This document shows positions 55,960-64,000 of a stretch of DNA of 64,000 bases, in pieces (within the stretch, counting starts at the first letter, position 1; each line of letters starts with the position of its first letter). The stretch is from Treponema sp. GTDB taxonomy: Bacteria > Spirochaetota > Spirochaetia > Treponematales > Breznakiellaceae. The DNA lies in NCBI GenBank assembly GCA_009784975.1, contig WQXG01000002.1, forward strand, positions 43,101 through 107,100. Direction: 5' to 3'. The notes beneath the pieces were generated by a model. The model worked only from the letters and a program-made list of their open reading frames with translations, was not told the origin of the DNA and did not search any database. The position numbers were made by a program, and so were the translations under genes.

Positions 55960-58164
55960 ATGAAAAGACGATTAATAACTTCAGCATTGCCCTATGTAAA
56001 CAATGTCCCCCATCTGGGAAACCTTATTCAGGTGCTTTCCGCGGACGCTTTTGCGCGTTTTTGCAGGCTATATGGCTATGAAACGCTTTATATCTGCGGT
56101 ACGGATGAATATGGAACCGCTACGGAAAACAAAGCCGCAGAAGAAGGAGTAACTCCCAAAGAATTGTGCGATAGATATCATATTATTCATGCGGATATTT
56201 ACAAGTGGTTTAACATTTCATTTGATAAATTCGGGCGAACTTCAACTGCGGTACAGACAGAAGTTACCCAGGATATTTTTTTAAAGCTGGATAAAGCGGG
56301 ATATATCTGCGAAAAAACAATCGAGCAGTTTTTCTGCGAAAAATGCGGAAAGTTTCTCGCGGATCGTTTTATTCGCGGCATTTGCCCTCAATGCGGTTCG
56401 GCTGACGCGCGCGGAGATCAGTGCGAAGCGTGTCAGAAGTTACTGGATCCTGTTGATTTAAAAGATCCAAAATGCTCGTCCTGCGGCAATACTCCTGTTT
56501 TACAAAAAACAAATCATTTATATATTGATCTTCCGGGAATAAAAGACAAACTGGAAAATTGGATTAACACCGCTTCTGTTAAAGGTTTTTGGGCTCATAA
56601 TGCCGTGCAAATGACAAAGAGCTGGATACGCGACGGTCTTAAAGAACGCGCTATTACAAGGGATCTAAAATGGGGCATACCGGTTCCAAAACCGGGTTAT
56701 GAAAACAAAGTTTTTTATGTATGGTTTGACGCGCCCATAGGTTATATTTCCATAACAGGAACTTTAAAAGAAGAAAACTGGCATGATTTTGTAAATTACT
56801 GGTGGAAGAGTCCGAACGATGTCGAGTTATTCCAGTTTATCGGCAAGGATAATATACCTTTCCACACCGTTATTTTCCCGTCAAGTCTTTTGGGAAGCAA
56901 TACTAGTGACAGATCATGGACAATGCTGCATCATATGTCCAGCACAGAATACTTAAATTACGAAAACAGCAAATTTTCCAAGTCCAGGGGAGTTGGCGTT
57001 TTCGGCACAGACGCAGTGGAAACAGGCATTCCCGCCGATGTGTGGCGTTTTTATATTTACTACAACCGTCCGGAAAAATCTGATGCCATGTTTACATGGG
57101 ATGATTTTAAAGAAAAAGTAAACGGCGAGCTTATAGGCAACTTCGGCAATTTGGTTAACCGCACTTTATCTTTTGTTACGCGCTATTATGACGGCACAAT
57201 TCCGCAAGCAGAGTGTAATCCGGTATTTATAGAAAATACCGCGAAATTCCAAAAATCAATTACGGAAAAACTTGACAGAGCGGAGCTGCGCGATGCTTTC
57301 AGGGAAATATTTGAACTTTCTTCCTATGCGAATAAATATTTTCAGGATAACGAACCCTGGAAATTAAGAAGTGAAAATCCCGAAAAAGCAGCTTCCGTAA
57401 TCGGCGAACTTGCGTATCTTGTGCTTGATTTATCGATACTAATTGAGCCGTATATGCCGCAAATTGCCGCAAAGATTGCTTCATTTTTCGGTTTTAGTAT
57501 TAACAAAGACCTTTTCTGGAAAGATTTAAACAAAATTAAAAGCATAAACGGCAGAAAAATAACAAGCGAAGTTCTTTTTGCGAAACTGGAAGATGATCAA
57601 ATTAACATTTTAAGGGAACGTTATTCCGGCACTCAAAAAGAAAGACAGGATCAAAAACAGTTTTCTTCTGTTGTAGATTTACGCGTAGCAAAAATTGAAA
57701 AGATAGAAAGGCATCCAAAAGCCGACAAGCTCTACATTATAAATCTGGAAACAGCAGAGGGCGTTACAGGTATCCGCGAAGAGCGGCAGATTGTTTCCGG
57801 TCTTGTTCAGTTTTACAAAGAAGAAGATCTTTTTGGAAAAAAAATAATTGTAGCCTACAATTTAAAGCCCGCAAAACTAAGAGGCATAGAATCAAGAGGG
57901 ATGCTGCTTGCCGCAGGGGATAAAAACGGTACTGATGGGGCAGAGCGCGTAGAAGTGCTTGATGCGCAGGATTTCCCTACAGGCACAAGATTTTTGCCGC
58001 AGGGAGAAGAGCCCGGTGCAGCTCCCGCAGAAATTGACATAGACACATTTTTTTCATATCCTATTGCTGTTAAAAATTACGAAGTTCTCTATAGCGGAAA
58101 AAAACTAAGCCTGAACGAAACCCCTGTTCTAACCAGGATTATTTCTGATGGAGGAGTTCAATAA
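55960..58164 (+). CDS. metG: Methionyl-tRNA synthetase
   Basis: SALPYVNNVPHLGNLIQ; KFSKSRGVGVFG; C-terminal tRNA-binding domain. Confidence 0.97.
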   Translation: MKRRLITSALPYVNNVPHLGNLIQVLSADAFARFCRLYGYETLYICGTDEYGTATENKAAEEGVTPKELCDRYHIIHADIYKWFNISFDKFGRTSTAVQTEVTQDIFLKLDKAGYICEKTIEQFFCEKCGKFLADRFIRGICPQCGSADARGDQCEACQKLLDPVDLKDPKCSSCGNTPVLQKTNHLYIDLPGIKDKLENWINTASVKGFWAHNAVQMTKSWIRDGLKERAITRDLKWGIPVPKPGYENKVFYVWFDAPIGYISITGTLKEENWHDFVNYWWKSPNDVELFQFIGKDNIPFHTVIFPSSLLGSNTSDRSWTMLHHMSSTEYLNYENSKFSKSRGVGVFGTDAVETGIPADVWRFYIYYNRPEKSDAMFTWDDFKEKVNGELIGNFGNLVNRTLSFVTRYYDGTIPQAECNPVFIENTAKFQKSITEKLDRAELRDAFREIFELSSYANKYFQDNEPWKLRSENPEKAASVIGELAYLVLDLSILIEPYMPQIAAKIASFFGFSINKDLFWKDLNKIKSINGRKITSEVLFAKLEDDQINILRERYSGTQKERQDQKQFSSVVDLRVAKIEKIERHPKADKLYIINLETAEGVTGIREERQIVSGLVQFYKEEDLFGKKIIVAYNLKPAKLRGIESRGMLLAAGDKNGTDGAERVEVLDAQDFPTGTRFLPQGEEPGAAPAEIDIDTFFSYPIAVKNYEVLYSGKKLSLNETPVLTRIISDGGVQ

Positions 58165-58168
58165 TTTT

Positions 58169-58227
58169 ACTGCGAACAACAGAAAAATATTGGACTTATT
58201 GTTCGTGTGGTTCGTGGTTGAAAAATA
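58169..58227 (-). repeat. Dispersed ACCACGAACCACACGAAC-type repeat, minus strand
   Basis: gttcgtgtggttcgtggttgaaaa. Confidence 0.7.
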
Positions 58228-58238
58228 ATTAATAACCT

Positions 58239-59255
58239 ATGGAATATATAAACGAAATTAAAGAAGCGCCGCTTGATGTTTGCAAAGGCTCAGAGACTTT
58301 TCTGCAATCTGCAATGTGGGGAGAGTTTAAGTCCCGCTTTGGCTGGAGCGCGAAAGCTTTTTTAATTTGTTTGCAAAAGGAGAGTTTTCCGCTACTGGTG
58401 CTTTGCCGCCGCTTAGCGCCCGGCTTTTCATTTGCCTACATTCCATGGGGGCCAGAGTTCCCCATGTCTTTTAATCACGCTGAAAAACCCAAGGCGGCTG
58501 CAGAAATCGCAAAAAAAATAAAACCTTTTCTAACACATAACACTGTATTTGCGCGTTTTGAACCGGCATGGGAAAATGATAAGCTTGAAATTGGGGATTG
58601 GGCTGGCTTTAAAAAAGGGACTGTTGTTCAGGCGCCGGATACAGTAATTGTTGATCTTGCCACTTCCTGCGAAGAAATTTTAGCGCGAATGAAACCGAAA
58701 TGGCGGTATAATATTTCACTTGCCGCAAAAAAAGGAGTGCAGGTAAATGTAACAGGAGATCTGGAGACATTTTATAATCTTTTAAAAGAAACAGCTCTTA
58801 GAGACGGGATTTCTGTCCATAATTTTAATTATTATAAAACTCTTTTTGAAATATGCGAAAAGCAGGAAAAGGAAACGCTGCGCCTGTACACGGCATCTCA
58901 TGAAAACGATACATTGGCTGCAATTGTAGTATTATTCAGGGGAAAGGACGCGGTATATCTTTACGGCGCGTCCTCCAATGAAAAGCGCAACCTGATGGCG
59001 CCGTATGCTCTTCAATGGAGAGCCATGCTGGATGCAAAAGAAGCGCTCTGCCTTAATTACGATCTTTTCGGCATACCTCCCAACGAAGATCCCAATCACC
59101 CAATGGCAGGTCTTTACCGTTTTAAAACCGGCTTTGGCGGAAAAATAATCCGCCGCGCAGGAAGCCGAGACTATCCCTACAACCCGTTTCTCTACACACT
59201 TTTTTCCATAGCAGAAAAACTACGCAAAAATATTTTAAAAAGATCCAACCGCTAA
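58239..59255 (+). CDS. FemA/FemB-family peptidyltransferase/GNAT-like protein
   Basis: MKPKWRYNISLAAKKGVQV; YLYGASSNEKRNLMAPYALQW; LFGIPPNEDPNHPMAGLYRFKTGFGG. Confidence 0.85.
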   Translation: MEYINEIKEAPLDVCKGSETFLQSAMWGEFKSRFGWSAKAFLICLQKESFPLLVLCRRLAPGFSFAYIPWGPEFPMSFNHAEKPKAAAEIAKKIKPFLTHNTVFARFEPAWENDKLEIGDWAGFKKGTVVQAPDTVIVDLATSCEEILARMKPKWRYNISLAAKKGVQVNVTGDLETFYNLLKETALRDGISVHNFNYYKTLFEICEKQEKETLRLYTASHENDTLAAIVVLFRGKDAVYLYGASSNEKRNLMAPYALQWRAMLDAKEALCLNYDLFGIPPNEDPNHPMAGLYRFKTGFGGKIIRRAGSRDYPYNPFLYTLFSIAEKLRKNILKRSNR

Positions 59256-59329
59256 TCCCCACAGAAGAATTTTACCCCGACTTGCATAATAAATGATAAA
59301 AATTGTATAGTATCCTTAAGGAGCAATAT

Positions 59330-60415
59330 ATGGCATTTGCATTAAACACATACCCCATCACCTACCGTTCGCAGTTTAGTGAAGGAAAATGGAAAGGCGG
59401 ATATTTGGAAAAACCACACAAAACACCGGAAGAAGAAGCGGCTTTGGGCGTGGAAGATCGCGCTAAACTGGAAAATTCCCGTAATTGTTACGATGATATG
59501 CCGCTTGTCAATTACACAAGTCAGTACGGCCTTGCCTGTTTTGAAGGGTTAAAAGCGCTTCCGCAGAAAAACGGAGGGCTGGCAATTTTCCGTCCCGATC
59601 AAAATGCAGCCCGTTTTGCGCGTTCAATGGAAGGGCTTTGTATGCCCGTTTTTCCGCAGGAAACTTTTATCGAAGCCTGTGTGCAAACCGTAAAAAGAAA
59701 CGCGCAGCTTGGTTTTTATACCCGTTATAATTCAGACTGGGAAAAAGATTCCTATATGAGCGCAGATTCTGTTTACATAAGACCTTTTACAATGGGGGAG
59801 GGCGGCATAGGAGTAAATCTTTCAAGCGAACCCTATGTAATGATAATAAATACACCCGTAAGCGCGTATTTTAAAGAAGGAAGATCCGATGCTATCGTAA
59901 CAAATAAAGTCCGCGCGAATCCAAATGGAACAGGCTGGATAAAAGCATGCTCCAATTATGTAATATCGGCGCTTGCAAAATCCGAAGCATTAAAAGCCGG
60001 TTACATGGAATGTGTGTATCTGGATGCAGTAGAGCGCAAATACATAGAAGAAGGATCGTCATGTAACATTTTCTTTTATCTTAAATCAGGCGAACTTGTA
60101 ACGCCGGAACTTGGCGACACAATTCTTCCCGGCATAACCCGCGCAAGTATAATAGAGTTAGCGCGCGACAAGGGCTTAAAAGTGAGCGAACGCAAAATCT
60201 CGATAGACGAAGCCATGGAAGAAGCAAAAGAATGTTTCGTAAGCGGAACTGCCGCAGGAGCCACACCGTTAACATCACTTACATACAACGGGAAAAAAGC
60301 GGTATTCAATAACGGCAATGTAGGCGAGTTGACAGCAGAAATCCGCGACACACTAAAAGGCATCCAATACGGCAAACTCCCCGACACCAAAAACTGGCTG
60401 GTACAGGTTCTCTGA
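59330..60415 (+). CDS. ilvE: Branched-chain amino acid aminotransferase
   Basis: YGLACFEGLKA; EEGSSCNIFFYL; LPGITRASIIELA; ATG 59330 preceded by AAGGAG. Confidence 0.93.
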   Translation: MAFALNTYPITYRSQFSEGKWKGGYLEKPHKTPEEEAALGVEDRAKLENSRNCYDDMPLVNYTSQYGLACFEGLKALPQKNGGLAIFRPDQNAARFARSMEGLCMPVFPQETFIEACVQTVKRNAQLGFYTRYNSDWEKDSYMSADSVYIRPFTMGEGGIGVNLSSEPYVMIINTPVSAYFKEGRSDAIVTNKVRANPNGTGWIKACSNYVISALAKSEALKAGYMECVYLDAVERKYIEEGSSCNIFFYLKSGELVTPELGDTILPGITRASIIELARDKGLKVSERKISIDEAMEEAKECFVSGTAAGATPLTSLTYNGKKAVFNNGNVGELTAEIRDTLKGIQYGKLPDTKNWLVQVL

Positions 60416-60428
60416 AATTTGCTAGTGT

Positions 60429-63400
60429 CTAAAAAATTTCTATCGTGACAGATGGTCCGTGGCCTGTCCATTTGCCGAAGGTGATATTGTTTCTGGGCTC
60501 ATTTGTGTTTTGTGTTCCAAGAAAAGAAGCTGAGCCTTCAAGACCGCCGGTGCCGGAAGCGAATTTAAGTAATTCATTTCCCGCTTCAACAGAAATAGTG
60601 TAAACGCCTGATTTAAAACCGCTTGTATCGAGTGCAAAGTAAGTTTCTTTTGTGTTTACAACCGCGTTTACCTGATTTAAAGTTTCCCCGGATAAGGAAA
60701 CTGCCGGAACTGGAACGCCATTTACGATAATACGGAAACCAGCAAACCGGTTGTGATCGTCGTTCCTTGAAAAACTGGTAATATCAGATTCATCCCAGTA
60801 TAAATGCAGAATATCGCCTTTTCTTTCTGTTGTAAGGCGGCTTTCTTTTTTCCAGCGGGGGATCTCATTCAATGTTGCTGGCACGGTGGTAAATACAAGC
60901 GGATCATAGGTTTCGGATTCAAGACCTGCCCAATTAACCGCTGTAACGGCCGCCGTGTATTCAACACCGTCTTTCAGATTCGATAGTCCAAAGCCGCCGC
61001 GGTTTTGGTGCCCCAAAGGCGAATCGAATGTCCAATAAGAATCATAAAAAGCGCGGTATTCTGTTTCATTGTTATTTTCTTTTACGGTAATTTTATAATA
61101 CTGAATTCCGTTTTCACAGGAAGCATTGTTCCAGCTTAAGTTCATCCATGAAATGCCCGAGTGTGAAGCGTCACCTATATTTCGGTTTTCGGGAAGTACG
61201 GGTATTTTTTGCGTGCCGGAAGATTTTTTTGTAACAAATGATGTTTTAAGATAGTTGCCGCTAGTGGTTGTGTTTCCGTTATCTGAAACGGAATGGGCAA
61301 TAACAGCGAGTGAGTATTTTGTATCAGGAGAAAAATATCCGCTCCAGGAAGCGGTGTCCGAAAAAGCGCGTTCTGTAAAATATCCGGCAGTTTCATCCTG
61401 CGCTAAAATTGTATAACCTGCAGCTCCTTTCAGCGGTTTCCATTTTATGGTAACAAGGTTTCCATTTACAGAAACAGACGGTTTTTTTGTTCCGCGCCAG
61501 CTTAGGTTTACAGGAACAATGTCTTTTTGAATACCGGATGTGCCTGTAATACCGCGTACTGTAATGTTACGGCAGTCGATCAATGTTACGTAATAATCAA
61601 CATTGCCGTTATAAAAAATATTTTTAAAAGAAGAATTGGAAACATCCTGTAAACGTATCCTGTTGCCGCCTTCGCCGCTTGAAAATATCCGTATATCAGA
61701 TACATGGATTTCCCTTGCTATCATTTTGTATCCCAGCCGCGCGAGGGTTGGTTCCGTACCGCCGACCAGATCTCTTGCTGAAACACCGCTAACCGTAATG
61801 TTGCGCATAATAATATTTTCGTACACTACAGGCACTTCGCTTTCCACAGCAAAACCTGTGGAAGCGTTGCCGTCAATATAGTTTCTGTCAATGTTCAGCA
61901 CAGGGGCACTCGATCTTTGGTGATGTACGGCAGAATCCCTGAATACGATATTCCGTACTCCGCCGCCTGTCGTTCCTCCGGATTTCAGGCGAATAACTCC
62001 CGCGCCGCCGGTTTCAGATCCTTTAAAAATATTGTCTTCTACCAGGAGATCTCCTATCCATCCGCCGGTATGGCTGCCGGCAGCGACAAGAGCGCCGTGG
62101 CCGTTACGCACATAATTGTTTATAATCCGTCCTCTGCCGCTTGCAACTGCGTCTGTTGTGTTTCTTACAACAGCTCCCTGACCTGCGGCAAAGTTTATCG
62201 CGTCATCACCCGCATCATAAAAATTGTTTATTATATACATATCAGAACAGTCGCCGAATTCAATACCGTCTGCATTGTTAGAGTTAAATGTCATGGTTTT
62301 TGTGCCTATCGAACTTATTCCTGTTGAATGATAAAAAACAATTCCGTGAAAAGCAGGATTGGTAAAAATAAGTCCGTCTATGCAAATGTTTTTTACTCCG
62401 CGGAATGTGGTAAGCTGAGGACGAGTATTGTATTTCTGCGCAGAATTATTTCCTCCCTGATTGGGAACCGCATCGGCATTTGCCTTATCCATTGAGTCGG
62501 CTGCGAGAATACCGTTAACGCTTACATTGTTTCTGCTTCCGGCAAACAAACGCGGCAAAAGCCATTGACCCGCGCCCGCTCCGTTAGTTGGATCCGCTAT
62601 CGGGACATTTGCAGGATCAAGATCAACTACGTCCTGAACGCCTGTTCCGGCAATTTTCCATCCGTTGCCGTCAACAATACCCTGACCGCAAAGCCTGATA
62701 TTTTCCATTGTTTCATAATCCCAGCTGATGGCGTTTATCAAAGCCTGAGATCTGATATCCTGCGAATACGGATACAGTAAAAAATTACGATCATAGTCAT
62801 CTGTAACAGGAGATCCCAAAAGAACAGCTCCTTCTTCAATTTCAAAAGTCATATTGCTGTGCAGATAAACTGAACCGCTTACATAATAAACAGGAGAAGC
62901 ATTATCGCCCGTGCCTTTTAAAACAATTTTTCCGCCGTACGGGACAGCATCAATCGCCGTCTGCAGTGCTTTAGTGCTTGCCCTTATCGCGGCTTTAGCA
63001 AAAGCATCTCCTCCCGCATCTTTGACAAAAAACGCGCCTGTTCTTTCTGTAACAGATGCTATACCCGGAGTATCGGGATTGATTTCGATTATCTGCGTAT
63101 ACAGAGGAGCTGCTGAGAACTTTAAAGTTTTGGAAAAAGAAGAATAACGTCCGTTAGCATACAAAGCGCGCACCTTAAATGAATGTTGTGTGCCGGCGGT
63201 TAGATTTGTTACGCGGTAGGACAGGTAAGTAATTTTATAATGATCATATTCTTTTGTACCTTCATAAAATGCCTTGTTCCATACATCCAAATATTGATAT
63301 TCTTTGGAAAAATTAACAGAAGAAGTATCCTTTAACGGTTTCCCGTCTTTCCAAACTTCATAATCAACAATATTTTTCTTTTCATAATCAGCGGGTTTTT

Positions 63401-63518
63401 CCCAGCTAAGCACAATGCTTTGAGGGCAAAAAGCCATAGGAGGCACAAAAAGGTTCCGCGGAGCGCCGCAAGCGCAGAACAAAAGGCCGCACAGGGCAGC
63501 AATATATATCTTTTTCAT
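60429..63518 (-). CDS. Polygalacturonase/GH28-like parallel beta-helix lipoprotein with fibronectin-III-like domains
   Basis: Lipobox LLFCACGA; NNADGIEFGDCSDMYIINNFYDAGDDAINFAAG; HGALVAAGSHTGGWIGDLLVEDN; FN3-like modules on both sides. Confidence 0.82.
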   Translation of the reverse strand: MKKIYIAALCGLLFCACGAPRNLFVPPMAFCPQSIVLSWEKPADYEKKNIVDYEVWKDGKPLKDTSSVNFSKEYQYLDVWNKAFYEGTKEYDHYKITYLSYRVTNLTAGTQHSFKVRALYANGRYSSFSKTLKFSAAPLYTQIIEINPDTPGIASVTERTGAFFVKDAGGDAFAKAAIRASTKALQTAIDAVPYGGKIVLKGTGDNASPVYYVSGSVYLHSNMTFEIEEGAVLLGSPVTDDYDRNFLLYPYSQDIRSQALINAISWDYETMENIRLCGQGIVDGNGWKIAGTGVQDVVDLDPANVPIADPTNGAGAGQWLLPRLFAGSRNNVSVNGILAADSMDKANADAVPNQGGNNSAQKYNTRPQLTTFRGVKNICIDGLIFTNPAFHGIVFYHSTGISSIGTKTMTFNSNNADGIEFGDCSDMYIINNFYDAGDDAINFAAGQGAVVRNTTDAVASGRGRIINNYVRNGHGALVAAGSHTGGWIGDLLVEDNIFKGSETGGAGVIRLKSGGTTGGGVRNIVFRDSAVHHQRSSAPVLNIDRNYIDGNASTGFAVESEVPVVYENIIMRNITVSGVSARDLVGGTEPTLARLGYKMIAREIHVSDIRIFSSGEGGNRIRLQDVSNSSFKNIFYNGNVDYYVTLIDCRNITVRGITGTSGIQKDIVPVNLSWRGTKKPSVSVNGNLVTIKWKPLKGAAGYTILAQDETAGYFTERAFSDTASWSGYFSPDTKYSLAVIAHSVSDNGNTTTSGNYLKTSFVTKKSSGTQKIPVLPENRNIGDASHSGISWMNLSWNNASCENGIQYYKITVKENNNETEYRAFYDSYWTFDSPLGHQNRGGFGLSNLKDGVEYTAAVTAVNWAGLESETYDPLVFTTVPATLNEIPRWKKESRLTTERKGDILHLYWDESDITSFSRNDDHNRFAGFRIIVNGVPVPAVSLSGETLNQVNAVVNTKETYFALDTSGFKSGVYTISVEAGNELLKFASGTGGLEGSASFLGTQNTNEPRNNITFGKWTGHGPSVTIEIF

Positions 63519-63575
63519 AAGGAATTATACGTGACCGGCGTTTTTTCTACAAGATGAGGGGGGATTAGCGAAGAA

Positions 63576-63611
63576 TTTTTTACCACGAACCACACTAACG
63601 GACACGAACGG
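63576..63611 (+). repeat. Dispersed ACCACGAACCACACGAACGGACACGAACGG-type repeat
   Basis: ttttttaccacgaaccacactaacggacacgaacgg. Confidence 0.8.
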
Positions 63612-63615
63612 GGGG

Positions 63616-63667
63616 ATTGGCAAGGACTCTCGCGGAGGCGCAGGGGCGCGGAGGACGCGGAGAGGAA
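63616..63667 (+). repeat. Dispersed GGCAAGGACTCTCGCGGAGGCGCAGGGGCGCGGAG-type repeat
   Basis: GC-rich member of the same family as 30766-30825. Confidence 0.65.
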
Positions 63668-63680
63668 GAAGGGAAGAGTT

Positions 63681-63909
63681 GGGAATTTAATTGTCCCTTT
63701 AAATTCCCGTTTTTAGCCAGAAAACAGCCCGCCAAACGCGGGGTTTAATTTTATATTATTATATCATTATTTTATAAAAAAAAGTCAAGTTACCTCAATA
63801 ATTGTTGAATTTTAATGAACAAAATAACTTTTTTATGTCTAAACCGATAACGCGGCTACCCTCAAAAATCATCAAATAATCGGGAATTTAAAGGGACGTT
63901 TAAATTCCC
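63681..63909. repeat. 29-bp inverted repeats flanking a 171-bp AT-rich segment
   Basis: gggaatttaattgtccctttaaattcccg (63681-63709) versus reverse complement of cgggaatttaaagggacgtttaaattccc (63881-63909): 27/29 identical. Confidence 0.8.
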
Positions 63910-63937
63910 AATTTGCTAAAAAAAAGGGGAGATAACA

Positions 63938-64000
63938 ATGAAAAAAGAACAAAGAACAAAGACAAAAGAACAAAGAACAATGAGCAAAGAACAAAGAATA
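63938..64000 (+). CDS. Start of a truncated ORF whose N-terminus is built of KEQRT repeats
   Basis: ATG 63938 preceded by AGGGGAG; MKKEQRTKTKEQRTMSKEQRI, runs off the window. Confidence 0.35.
   Translation, partial: MKKEQRTKTKEQRTMSKEQRI

Noticed and set aside
1-64000. CRISPR arrays
   Set aside because: No regularly spaced direct repeats with unique spacers; the repeats present are dispersed, palindromic or tandem.
1-64000. rRNA or tRNA genes
   Set aside because: None recognised by eye; a tRNAscan/Infernal run would be needed to exclude them.

Overview
This 64 kb window looks like a host-associated spirochaete chromosome, probably Treponema-like (inference from gene families and composition; no search was run). 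Most of it is core genome: uridine kinase-like protein, L28, potABCD, dxs, valS, pcnB, coaD, rpmF-acpP-rnc, RNA ligase, cca, thiN, folD, miaB, an acyl-CoA dehydratase activase, cysE, secG, ptsN, part of a V-type ATPase operon, an Rnf-like operon, GH57, metG, FemAB, ilvE and a GH28-like lipoprotein. The accessory features most worth follow-up are: (1) a DUF1566/C-type-lectin-like lipoprotein (4078-4968) whose last ~130 nt look like a diversity-generating-retroelement variable region, followed by two tandem perfect hairpins, with no reverse transcriptase in the window; (2) a two-copy structured element (6019-6155 and 34709-34880) with a conserved core but unrelated, self-complementary terminal stems; (3) an Rnf-like operon without rnfB and apparently without the usual flavin and nucleotide motifs; (4) a dense palindromic block at 2558-2727; (5) several dispersed repeat families, some read in frame inside genes; (6) a 29-bp inverted repeat pair flanking 171 bp upstream of a gene at the right edge, a possible invertible or MITE-like segment; (7) probable non-AUG starts for rnc and V-ATPase subunit K. 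All assignments come from reading the sequence and recognising motifs.
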